From: an uncultured Marinoscillum sp.
Lineage (GTDB): Bacteria > Bacteroidota > Bacteroidia > Cytophagales > MED-G16
Length of the DNA: 64,000 nucleotides
NCBI GenBank assembly: GCA_902523065.1
Contig: CABYXZ010000004.1
Location: 62,001 to 126,000 of the forward strand
Direction: 5' to 3'
Shown in pieces: positions 1 through 7,639 of the stretch. The notes beneath the pieces were generated by a model, which worked only from the letters and a program-made list of their open reading frames with translations, did not search any database and was not told the DNA's origin. The position numbers were made by a program, and so were the translations under genes. The first letter of the stretch is position 1, and each line of letters starts with the position of its first letter.

Positions 1-1987
1 TTTTTGCATATTTTATTGGAGAACCATCTACATAATCTTGGTATGATTCTTTAGGGTCTCCCATGTACCTTTCTTGGTATATATTGTCATACGTTAGTTG
101 ATTAGCTACAGCAGCTGCAGCTATTCCTGTATGAAAAATTTCAGGGTACTGGAATAAGCAGTTTAGAGTAGCTGTTCCGCCACCACTCCATCCGTGGACT
201 GCGACCCTCTTAGTATCAATAAAATCATATTTATTGAATACGGCCTTTGCACCCATAGCCATATCTCTGACATTTATTATTCCAATTTTTCTGTATATAG
301 CCTTTCTCCATGCTCTTCCCTTAGGAGATGGCGTCCCCCTCCCATCGAATGTTACATAAACGTACCCATCTTCTCCTAATCGCCCATCGTATAGTCCGTT
401 TCTTCCTACCCCAAATCTATTCACCCCGGTCTGGCCTGCAGGCTCGCTATAAAAATAAAAGAGAACAGGATATTTTTTATTAGGGTCCATGTTGTCAGGT
501 TTAACAATCCATCCTTCCATTGTAACATCATCAACGGTAGTGATTTGAAAAAATTCGAGAGGATTACTGTCTTTTAATGAAGGATTAAATTTGCTCAACA
601 TGTCATCATCTTTATTGATGTAATCATGGTCTGGCAAGGTAATTATACCCTGCATGGGTCTAGTGTAATAGTTTGAGAAGGAGTGGAATGCATACCTTGA
701 CTTCGTACTAATCTGATAGTTATGAGTTCCTTCTAAAAGTTTTGGAGTCACTAATTCAAGTTCATTATTCTCCGAAGTCTTATAGAGATACCTCTCTGTA
801 GGATCTTTTGGAGATGCAATAAAATATATATCACCTTTTTCTTCATCAAATGAGAGTGGTCTTATAACATCATAATCTCCTTTTGTTACCAGGAACTCCT
901 CTCTCTTCTCGATGTCGTACCTGTATACGTGAGACCAACCGTCTTTCTCTGATGTATAAAGAAATTCTTTACCTCCGTTAATAAATTTCCACCCTGCTTT
1001 GTCTTGGTATGGCCATGTATTTCGCACATCAATCCATGCTTCATCTTTATCTTCTAGCAGAAGTTCTGTTGATCCGTTATCTGCATTTGCTACAAAGTAT
1101 CTACTATGGTTTTGTTTTCTGTTAAGTTGCTGAATCATTAGTTTATCTTTATTGGGCATCCAAGTCATTCTTGGTAAGTAAAACTTATTTGATTCTTCTG
1201 GTATTTTCATCCACGTAACATCCATTGAATTTAAGTCGATCACACCTATTCTTGCTGGAGTTAAGTCTTCTCCAACCTTTGGGTATTCAACTGGTACATT
1301 AAATGGATAGATCGAATCAGTATTATTGATCATTAAAAAATCTTTAACCCCATTTGCGTCAATTTGCCAAAAAGCTATTTTATCGCTATTATCATTAAAA
1401 AGAAATCCGTCACGACAAGAGAACTCTTCTTCATAGACCCAGTCAAAGGTTCCATTAATTATTTTCCCCTTTTCATCAGACTCAGTTAGTTTGACAATAG
1501 AATTGCCCTCAACTGTTTCAAGGTATATGTTAGCTCTAGTGCTGCTATTTCTGAAACTGTTAGGAATAATCTCTTTTGACACGTATGCAATTTTTTCCCC
1601 ATTTGGAGAGAACTTAGCAAACATTAGGCTTCTGTCAGGTAAAGTAGAACCTAGTCTCTTACCTTGCTTTGTTTTAAGATTATAGACCCAATAATTACCT
1701 CTTGTATTGTATCTCCACACTCTAACTGAGTTTGTAAATATTAACACATTTTTTTTGTCTTGAGAAAAGCTAAAAGACTCAATTTTTTTATTTTTTACAT
1801 CTTCTGACGAAAGAATTTTTTTATCTTTTTTTCCGATAGTACTTACTAACACTATAGAATTTTCATCAATGGTATAATATCCTGTTTCATCATTATTCCA
1901 AATGACGTCTTGAGGAAGTACCCGCGCATCAATATCAATATTAAAAAAAGAATAAATTAGTGTGAGGCATAATATTGTTTTTTTCAT
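1..1987 (-). CDS. S9 family (DPP IV-type) prolyl oligopeptidase, 3' end missing
   Basis: Exported serine peptidase that in this family removes dipeptides (often X-Pro) from peptide N-termini in the periplasm. The ATG at 1987 is followed by a hydrophobic signal-like segment (residues 1-21), then a long beta-propeller-type region corresponding to the DPPIV N-terminal domain. The alpha/beta-hydrolase domain starts around residue 500. The nucleophile elbow reads V-H-G-W-S-G-G-G, encoded near 185-205, which is the G-W-S-[GY]-G signature of the DPP IV branch. The catalytic Asp and His normally lie some 75 and 105 residues further on and so fall outside the window. About 662 residues are present of a usual 720-750. 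It is divergent from the small gene at 2052, with a 64-base AT-rich gap between them. Family assignment is firm; substrate is inferred. Confidence 0.93.
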   Translation of the reverse strand, partial: MKKTILCLTLIYSFFNIDIDARVLPQDVIWNNDETGYYTIDENSIVLVSTIGKKDKKILSSEDVKNKKIESFSFSQDKKNVLIFTNSVRVWRYNTRGNYWVYNLKTKQGKRLGSTLPDRSLMFAKFSPNGEKIAYVSKEIIPNSFRNSSTRANIYLETVEGNSIVKLTESDEKGKIINGTFDWVYEEEFSCRDGFLFNDNSDKIAFWQIDANGVKDFLMINNTDSIYPFNVPVEYPKVGEDLTPARIGVIDLNSMDVTWMKIPEESNKFYLPRMTWMPNKDKLMIQQLNRKQNHSRYFVANADNGSTELLLEDKDEAWIDVRNTWPYQDKAGWKFINGGKEFLYTSEKDGWSHVYRYDIEKREEFLVTKGDYDVIRPLSFDEEKGDIYFIASPKDPTERYLYKTSENNELELVTPKLLEGTHNYQISTKSRYAFHSFSNYYTRPMQGIITLPDHDYINKDDDMLSKFNPSLKDSNPLEFFQITTVDDVTMEGWIVKPDNMDPNKKYPVLFYFYSEPAGQTGVNRFGVGRNGLYDGRLGEDGYVYVTFDGRGTPSPKGRAWRKAIYRKIGIINVRDMAMGAKAVFNKYDFIDTKRVAVHGWSGGGTATLNCLFQYPEIFHTGIAAAAVANQLTYDNIYQERYMGDPKESYQDYVDGSPIKYAK

Positions 1988-2051
1988 TTGAGTTAAATAT
2001 TTAAATTAGATATTATAAATTATAATAATTTGAATTTAAAAGCAATTGTCA

Positions 2052-2321
2052 ATGAATAGAATTGGGTTTCAGATCAATAACGAAGATGATGAAAACATAT
2101 ATGAAGTATTTGATAAGTATGTAGACTCAAGTAAAGAAAAGCTGACAAAGGCAGCAGATAAACTTCTCAAGTTATACAAATCAAAAGGTGTGAGTGATGA
2201 CGAAAGAAAGAAGCTTATCGATTTAGAAAAAAGACTAAGGTTAGTATTCAAGGAAGTTGATGACATAGATAAAGAGGTAGAAGATATGGCGAGAGAAGAT
2301 AGGCTGAGAAATGAAAAATAA
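2052..2321 (+). CDS. Small charged coiled-coil protein, unknown function
   Basis: I do not recognise a named family. The product is 89 residues if read from the ATG at 2052; a TTG two codons upstream (2046) is a less likely start. It has no signal peptide and no membrane segment. The composition is rich in Lys, Glu and Asp, and residues about 25-85 look like two long amphipathic helices (KAADKLLKLYKSKG, then KLIDLEKRLRLVFKEVDDID). It is therefore probably a soluble helical hairpin or coiled-coil protein. It ends 7 bases before the convergent pirin gene. An uninterrupted frame and normal local codon use support it as a real gene, but function cannot be inferred. Confidence 0.7.
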   Translation: MNRIGFQINNEDDENIYEVFDKYVDSSKEKLTKAADKLLKLYKSKGVSDDERKKLIDLEKRLRLVFKEVDDIDKEVEDMAREDRLRNEK

Positions 2322-2328
2322 CTAGTTC

Positions 2329-3084
2329 TTAACTTCTACTTGAATATGTTAGATAGTCAGTTGAAACTGGACTTTTTATAACAAAAACTTTAGATTCTTT
2401 CAGCGTATGATATTCAATTTTTTCATCAGCAATAACTTTGAAAAAATCACCTTTTTTGACAGTCACATCATTAAATTTTAGTTTGCCTTCGATAAGAAAA
2501 TATGAGTATATAAATTTATCGTCTTGAATTATTTCTATTTTATTATTTATTGGTATTAAATATTCAAAAATCTCAATTCCATCTGTATCCATTTGCATAT
2601 TAGATCCAGGACCAACAATTACTTTTTTTGTGTAGTTTTTATTATAGTCTATTTTAAAGTCTTCTAGACTATAATCATCATAGCTAGCATCATTCATTAA
2701 GGATTTAGACAAATCAGGGTCAAACCATATCTGAAATATCTCTGAGTTTTCTAATAATTCTTCTGCGTGAGATATTCCTTTCCCAGCTCTTATTATTTGA
2801 ACATCTCCTTTTTTTAGTGGGATCCATTTTTCCTGCTTAGTATCGTAATGATTTATATTTCCTTCTAAGATAAAGCTGCATATTTCAAATCCTTGATGTG
2901 GATGCAATCCAATAGTACTTTTCTTGTCATTTGTCCAAGCATGAGCCCAGTAGAAAATATTTGAGTAAGGTTTGGATAATCCTCCATCTTGTGGAAATCC
3001 TATAGGTTTTTTTTCTAGTATTTCTCCATTATTAAAATTTCCATCCGCCTGATCCTCTCTTTTTAGTATCTCAACGTCTATCAT
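2329..3084 (-). CDS. Pirin family protein (bicupin)
   Basis: Cytosolic bicupin protein of the pirin family. Some members (YhhW-type) have quercetinase-like dioxygenase activity; others regulate transcription or metabolic enzymes. The N-terminal cupin carries H61-P-H63 in the HPHQGFE motif and H106-A-E108 in GKGISHAEE, with the spacing of the His-His-His-Glu iron site known in pirins, so the metal site looks intact. Length is 251 residues, within the family range. Its ATG overlaps the stop codon of the upstream DUF3050 gene by one base (TAATG), implying translational coupling. The substrate is unknown; the coupled partner suggests a shared oxidative function, which is inference. Confidence 0.9.
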   Translation of the reverse strand: MIDVEILKREDQADGNFNNGEILEKKPIGFPQDGGLSKPYSNIFYWAHAWTNDKKSTIGLHPHQGFEICSFILEGNINHYDTKQEKWIPLKKGDVQIIRAGKGISHAEELLENSEIFQIWFDPDLSKSLMNDASYDDYSLEDFKIDYNKNYTKKVIVGPGSNMQMDTDGIEIFEYLIPINNKIEIIQDDKFIYSYFLIEGKLKFNDVTVKKGDFFKVIADEKIEYHTLKESKVFVIKSPVSTDYLTYSSRS

Positions 3085-3848
3085 TAGTTGAGTATCAAAT
3101 TATTTATATGAGTCCACATACTAATCCTCATCTCAATTGATTCTTTAGCAATTTTCATTACGTCTTCCCACTTCTTTTTATCATCACCACAGAGGTTTTC
3201 TATCATTCTTAGTGCAATTGGTCCGTGATCGTCTCCGTCAAGCTCTATGTGTCTCTCCAAGTAAAAAATAAATTTGTCAGCAATTGAACTGTTTTCTTTA
3301 TTAAGACCCTTTACTATTTCAATAAACATATCGGGAATAACATTCTCTCTACCAAAAGTGAATGCAGCAGCTATCTTGTGGGCTTCATTGCTCTCAATTA
3401 TATCGAATGTGAAATTCATGAAAGATTTTAGGTTATCATCTATATCAAAATCTTCAATTGTTTTTCTGTAGTTATTAGAACCTTTGATTTTATTAATAAA
3501 CTCATCTATAATGCTAGTATCTGCGCCGATTTCTTTCATGGATTCAAGATAAAGCTCAAAATGGCTTGTAACATGATGCTCTTTTATTTCATCGGTTTCC
3601 TCTTCAAGAACTATTTCATTAATAAATCTAGCTGCCTCAGTATTTTCAACTGGAGTCCAAGGATTTGTTGTGCAGGTAAGATTTACTTGAAGTCCTTTTA
3701 GCAACGACATAAAATCCCAAACAGCAAAAATGTGGTTTTCCATAAACAATTTTAGGTCATCTATTGTTTTGATGTTATTGTAGATGTTATGATTCACCAA
3801 CTCGGTCTGGCTATTTTCAATATGTTTAATTACAGTATTTATATTCAT
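3084..3848 (-). CDS. DUF3050 family, heme-oxygenase-like fold protein
   Basis: Recognised as DUF3050, a family placed in the heme oxygenase/TenA-like superfamily. It has no signal peptide and 254 residues, mostly helical. Conserved-looking features are the segment around N63-P-W-T-P, the FGREN motif (E168) and the HIELDGDDHGP motif (H200, D204, H208). E84-x6-H91, E168, and H200-x3-D204 with H208 match the ligand pattern of heme-oxygenase-like diiron oxidases, rather than a heme-binding site (inference). It is the first gene of a two-gene operon with pirin, with a one-base stop/start overlap. It is divergent from DUF4199, with 49 bases between start codons. Family call is strong; activity is unknown. 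Confidence 0.85.
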   Translation of the reverse strand: MNINTVIKHIENSQTELVNHNIYNNIKTIDDLKLFMENHIFAVWDFMSLLKGLQVNLTCTTNPWTPVENTEAARFINEIVLEEETDEIKEHHVTSHFELYLESMKEIGADTSIIDEFINKIKGSNNYRKTIEDFDIDDNLKSFMNFTFDIIESNEAHKIAAAFTFGRENVIPDMFIEIVKGLNKENSSIADKFIFYLERHIELDGDDHGPIALRMIENLCGDDKKKWEDVMKIAKESIEMRISMWTHINNLILN

Positions 3849-3897
3849 GGTTTTAAAATTACGATAAATGCATTAAATTGTTATGTAAATAGATTTT

Positions 3898-4452
3898 ATG
3901 GAAGAAAATAATTTTAATTATCAAGAAGAGGTTCTGAAAGCAGGCCTTTTGGTTGGGTTTGCATCTATTTTTATTGCTTTAATCACATATATAATAAATT
4001 TCGAGATCTCGCTAGAGTGGTGGTATGGGTTATTTACCTTGTCTGTTACTATTGGATTGGTTATATATCTGGGTATAAACTTCAGGACAAACATTGGGGG
4101 TTACATGTCCTATAAAGAATCATTCAAATTCAGCTTTCTTGTAATGACCGTATCTTATGTTATAGGTATAATTTTTAATATAGTTCTCTATACAGTGATA
4201 GATCCAGGCTTGCCAGAAGTTATTAAACAAATTACGATAGAAAAAACAGTTGAGATGATGGAGGGTTTTGGTTCATCAGATGAAGTTATTGATGCAACTA
4301 TTGAAGGGGTTGAAAAAGGGATTGATGATAGTACAACTCCAATGGGTTTAATTAAATCATCACCATGGGGCTTACTTTTTCTTGCATTACTCTCGCTTCT
4401 AACATCTGCTTTCATAAAAAAAAATAGGGAAATATCAGACAGAGTTAACTAA
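3898..4452 (+). CDS. DUF4199 domain membrane protein
   Basis: Integral membrane protein of 184 residues matching the DUF4199 family found in Bacteroidota. Predicted membrane segments lie at about residues 15-34, 41-60, 76-98 and 154-170. A helical loop between the third and fourth segments contains repeated acidic residues. The ATG at 3898 follows an AT-rich leader. The end overlaps the convergent phosphatase-like gene by 18 bases. The biochemical function of the family is not established and the neighbours do not suggest one. Confidence 0.82.
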   Translation: MEENNFNYQEEVLKAGLLVGFASIFIALITYIINFEISLEWWYGLFTLSVTIGLVIYLGINFRTNIGGYMSYKESFKFSFLVMTVSYVIGIIFNIVLYTVIDPGLPEVIKQITIEKTVEMMEGFGSSDEVIDATIEGVEKGIDDSTTPMGLIKSSPWGLLFLALLSLLTSAFIKKNREISDRVN

Positions 4453-5007
4453 TGATCTAAATATTACATTTATCTCAGCGGCAATAGTCATACAAGTCTT
4501 ATCATATTCTTTTTTTTCGTTTTCCATACCATCAAATTTTTTAGGATCATCATAAAATATGTTTAAGTTAAGGTGAGACCTTGGGTCTAAAGGACAGTTT
4601 TTTTCTGCATCTGTACAATTCGTTATAGATATAAACTTATTTTCTTTAATATCATCCAATGTTTTTGAATAAAGGATACTTGATTTCCCTTCAATATTTA
4701 ATATTCCTTTTTCATTAATATCTACTCCTGCTCTTTTTAAAGAATTTATTACTTCTTTGTAAACAGAGGTTTTTGTGGTTCCAGCAGAAGAAAATGATAT
4801 GTTTAATCCGTAACGATTTGCTAGGACTTTTGACCAGGCTTCACAGAATTGACTTCTTCTTGAATTGTGAGTGCAAATAAAAACTATTAAACTAATTGAA
4901 TTAATCTTATTGTAAAGTCTCTCAACAATAATCTCAATTCTTTTTTTTTGATGATCTTCTAGTTTGTGATTTTCTAGTTTATTGATGTATTTATTTAAAT
5001 TATTCAC
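4435..5007 (-). CDS. Low-molecular-weight phosphatase / thioredoxin-type arsenate reductase-like protein
   Basis: Soluble 190-residue protein with a P-loop C45-T-H-N-S-R-R51 fitting the C-x5-R signature of low-molecular-weight tyrosine phosphatases and ArsC. A second pair, C131-x6-C138 (NCTDAEKNCP), has the spacing of the redox Cys pair of thioredoxin-coupled arsenate reductases. It is followed by D-P-R and a Y-D-D-P motif. It could therefore be an arsenate reductase or a related phosphatase of the kind common in Bacteroidota. About 38 residues precede the catalytic fold, a helical extension not needed for catalysis. Translation appears to begin at GTG (5007); the upstream frame is closed by a stop. 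It overlaps DUF4199 by 18 bases at its 3' end. Confidence 0.8.
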   Translation of the reverse strand: MNNLNKYINKLENHKLEDHQKKRIEIIVERLYNKINSISLIVFICTHNSRRSQFCEAWSKVLANRYGLNISFSSAGTTKTSVYKEVINSLKRAGVDINEKGILNIEGKSSILYSKTLDDIKENKFISITNCTDAEKNCPLDPRSHLNLNIFYDDPKKFDGMENEKKEYDKTCMTIAAEINVIFRSLVNSV

Positions 5008-5065
5008 AACATAATTTTAACATTTTTTTACATTGTAATGGTACATTCATAGATTATTTAATAGT

Positions 5066-5073
5066 TAAATTTG
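5066..5073 (+). promoter_or_regulatory. Predicted -7 promoter box upstream of moxR
   Basis: TAAATTTG matches the Bacteroidota sigma-ABfr -7 consensus TAnnTTTG. It ends 13 bases before the moxR ATG, predicting a leader of roughly 8-10 bases. No TTG -33 element at the usual spacing is visible, so this rests on one motif plus position. Confidence 0.4.
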
Positions 5074-5086
5074 TCAAAATTTTTTT

Positions 5087-6049
5087 ATGAAGGATAATTT
5101 TTTAAAAGTTCAGAGTGTTATTAACGAAGTTGGTAAAATTGTTGTGGGTCAGGATTTAATGATCAAAAGGCTTTTGATGGGTCTTTTTACCAACGGACAT
5201 ATCCTTCTTGAAGGGGTACCTGGTCTAGCTAAAACCCTGACAGTCAATACGCTCGCAAATGTTCTAAAACTTAACTTTAATAGAATACAATTTACTCCTG
5301 ATTTACTGCCATCTGATGTAATAGGCACAATGATTTATAACCAGAAGAGAAGTTCTTTTGAGGTGAAGAAAGGTCCAATTTTTTCAAATATCATACTTGC
5401 TGACGAAATAAATAGATCTCCTGCCAAAGTTCAATCTGCTTTGCTTGAATCGATGCAAGAGAGGCAAGTTACAATTGGTGAAGATACCTTTAAACTTGAT
5501 ACACCTTTCTTGGTTTTAGCAACTCAAAACCCTATAGATCAGGAAGGGACCTATCCTCTACCTGAAGCTCAGAGGGATAGGTTCATGATGAAGTTAAATA
5601 TTGATTACCCCTCACAAGAAGAGGAGCTAAAGATTATGAAGAGAATGACAGATCTCAATTTTAATAATAAAGTCAAAGCAATACTATCAAAGCGTGACAT
5701 AACCTCAATTAAAAACTCAATAAACAATATCACCTTATCTGAATCTGTAGAGAAATATATTGTTCAAATTGTTTTTGCATCAAGGAACTCATCCTCAATA
5801 GGTTTAGACGATGTTAAAAATTATATCTCTTTTGGAGCTTCACCTCGAGCAAGCATTAACCTATCTCTAGCTGGAAAAGCTAACGCTTTCATGAATAACA
5901 GAGATTACGTGACACCCGATGACATTAAGGAGGTAGCTAATGATGTCTTAAATCATAGAATAATTCTAAATTTCGAAGCAGAGGTAGATGGTATAACCAC
6001 AACAGAAATTATAAAGCAGATTTTAGAAAAGGTTGAGGTTAACTCTTAG
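5087..6049 (+). CDS. MoxR family AAA+ ATPase
   Basis: AAA+ ATPase of the MoxR group, chaperone-like proteins that act with von Willebrand A and DUF58 proteins in metal insertion or complex maturation. Walker A is GVPGLAKT at residues 43-50 and Walker B is ILADEIN at about 103-109. The sensor stretch LATQNPIDQEGTYPLPEAQRD is clearly present, followed by the helical lid domain. The length of 320 residues is normal. In many Bacteroidota moxR heads an operon with DUF58 and vWA/BatA-type genes, but here the next gene is convergent and unrelated, so it stands alone. A predicted promoter box lies just upstream. Confidence 0.95.
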   Translation: MKDNFLKVQSVINEVGKIVVGQDLMIKRLLMGLFTNGHILLEGVPGLAKTLTVNTLANVLKLNFNRIQFTPDLLPSDVIGTMIYNQKRSSFEVKKGPIFSNIILADEINRSPAKVQSALLESMQERQVTIGEDTFKLDTPFLVLATQNPIDQEGTYPLPEAQRDRFMMKLNIDYPSQEEELKIMKRMTDLNFNNKVKAILSKRDITSIKNSINNITLSESVEKYIVQIVFASRNSSSIGLDDVKNYISFGASPRASINLSLAGKANAFMNNRDYVTPDDIKEVANDVLNHRIILNFEAEVDGITTTEIIKQILEKVEVNS

Positions 6050-6688
6050 TTATTTAATAGAGTTGTATTGATTTTTTATCTTTTCAAGTTCTTCATAAAG
6101 TGACTCTAAGCTTGATTTGAGACTAACCTTTTTTACCTCATTTTTTTGATACAACTTATAAAAAAAACCAACATTCATTTCTAACTTTTTTGGATTATTT
6201 CTAATAATTCTATTTTGTTTTCTATCTACTTTAGAAATATCATCTTCAATATTTTTAATATAATCATTTAAAAACCTGCGCAACAAAATTTTTTTGAATG
6301 TGTCAAATATGTTAATTATAGATTCTCTACTATCTAATTCTTCTCCGTCAGTTACGTTAAGGACAACTTTATTTTTATTTTTTTCTAATGTTGAAAATAG
6401 CTTTAAAGATTCACCTTTGGACTTGATATTACTTTCTATTATTTTTTTTTCTTTATTTAGATCTCCTAAGTTTTCATAAAATGTAATCAATTCATTAAGA
6501 ACAATTTTTTTCGGTAAAAGTATTTCTATTGACAAAGCAGTTTTTGATATTTCATTTATTTCAATTTTTTTTTCATTAATATTCGAAAATAATAGGTTAG
6601 AAACCTGAGAGGTATTGTTGAAGGTATTTCCATAGGAAATATGTGAAATAATTATAAATATGGGAATTAGTTTCTTTAATGAAATCAT
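6050..6688 (-). CDS. Exported helical protein, unknown function
   Basis: No family recognised. From the ATG at 6688 the product is 212 residues and begins with a Sec signal peptide (lysines, then LIPIFIIISHISYG). A GTG three codons upstream (6697) is possible but less likely. The mature protein is rich in Lys, Asn and Glu and predicted mostly helical, with coiled-coil-like ends at about residues 45-100 and 175-212. It has no catalytic motif that I can see. It abuts the convergent moxR stop with no gap and is divergent from the TIGR01777 gene across about 39 bases. It is probably a periplasmic protein; co-function with MoxR is only a positional guess. Confidence 0.65.
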   Translation of the reverse strand: MISLKKLIPIFIIISHISYGNTFNNTSQVSNLLFSNINEKKIEINEISKTALSIEILLPKKIVLNELITFYENLGDLNKEKKIIESNIKSKGESLKLFSTLEKNKNKVVLNVTDGEELDSRESIINIFDTFKKILLRRFLNDYIKNIEDDISKVDRKQNRIIRNNPKKLEMNVGFFYKLYQKNEVKKVSLKSSLESLYEELEKIKNQYNSIK

Positions 6689-6727
6689 ATCCTGCACGAT
6701 ATACGTAGTAAAGTTATTTGCAATAAT

Positions 6728-7639
6728 ATGAAAACTATTTTAATTACTGGGGGTACGGGTCTTGTTGGCAGATATCTAATCAAATCTTTATCAAAAGATA
6801 GTAATACTATATATGTTTTGACTAGATCTGAATCTAGGTTTGAAAATAATGTCAATTTTATAAATTGGGATCCTGATTCACAAAGGTTGGACCTTAGTAA
6901 TATTCCTGCTGTAGATTATATTATTAATCTTGCAGGAGCATCTATTGATGGATCTAGATGGACAAATTCATATAAAAGAAAAATTCTTGAAAGCAGATTA
7001 AATTCAACAAGTTTACTTTTTAAGGAAATTAAAAAATTAAAGCAAAAACCATCACTTTATATTGGTGCATCCGCCACAGGTTTTTATAAAAAAAATACCA
7101 AAGTTGCCCAAGTTGAAAAAGATTATAAAGGCTCTGATTTTTTATCTGATGTTGTTGCAAAATGGGAAAAAGAATCAAACAATTTCACGAAATATGGTAT
7201 TAGAACAGTTTTGCTGAGAATAGGTTTAGTTTTATCTAAGGATGGAGGTGTCTTAAAAAAACTATATCCAATTTTTAAATTATTTTTAGGAGTGCCTATT
7301 GGGTCTGGACGACAAACCATTAGTTGGATTCACATTAAAGATCTTGTGGATTTTATCCTAAAATCTATTGGAGATAATAAAATTAGCGGTGCATATAACT
7401 TAACCGCACCTGAAGTTATTACTAATTATAAGTTTACTGAAGAGTTAGCATTAGTCTGGAAGAGGCCTGTATTTCCAAAAATTTTTAAAGCTCCATCACT
7501 TATTGTAAAGCTTTTATTTGGTGAACAATCATCTTTAGTTCTTAATGGATTGAATGTCTCATCAAAGAAAATTGAAAGTACAAGTTTTAAATTTTCTTTC
7601 ACAAATATTAAAAGTGCATTAAAAGACATTTACAGATAA
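6728..7639 (+). CDS. TIGR01777 family NAD(P)-binding epimerase-like protein
   Basis: Extended short-chain dehydrogenase/epimerase of the TIGR01777 (YfcH/SulA-like) family. The N-terminal dinucleotide loop is TGGTGLVG (residues 7-14). The family signature NLAGASIDGSRWT follows at about residue 68, then K-x-x-I-x-x-S-R. The C-terminal part matches the DUF1731 domain (GVPIGSGRQTISWIH then NLTAPE). Its 303 residues are a normal length. The stop codon is followed directly by the uvrA ATG (7640), so the two are probably cotranscribed. The substrate of this family is not established. Confidence 0.93.
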   Translation: MKTILITGGTGLVGRYLIKSLSKDSNTIYVLTRSESRFENNVNFINWDPDSQRLDLSNIPAVDYIINLAGASIDGSRWTNSYKRKILESRLNSTSLLFKEIKKLKQKPSLYIGASATGFYKKNTKVAQVEKDYKGSDFLSDVVAKWEKESNNFTKYGIRTVLLRIGLVLSKDGGVLKKLYPIFKLFLGVPIGSGRQTISWIHIKDLVDFILKSIGDNKISGAYNLTAPEVITNYKFTEELALVWKRPVFPKIFKAPSLIVKLLFGEQSSLVLNGLNVSSKKIESTSFKFSFTNIKSALKDIYR

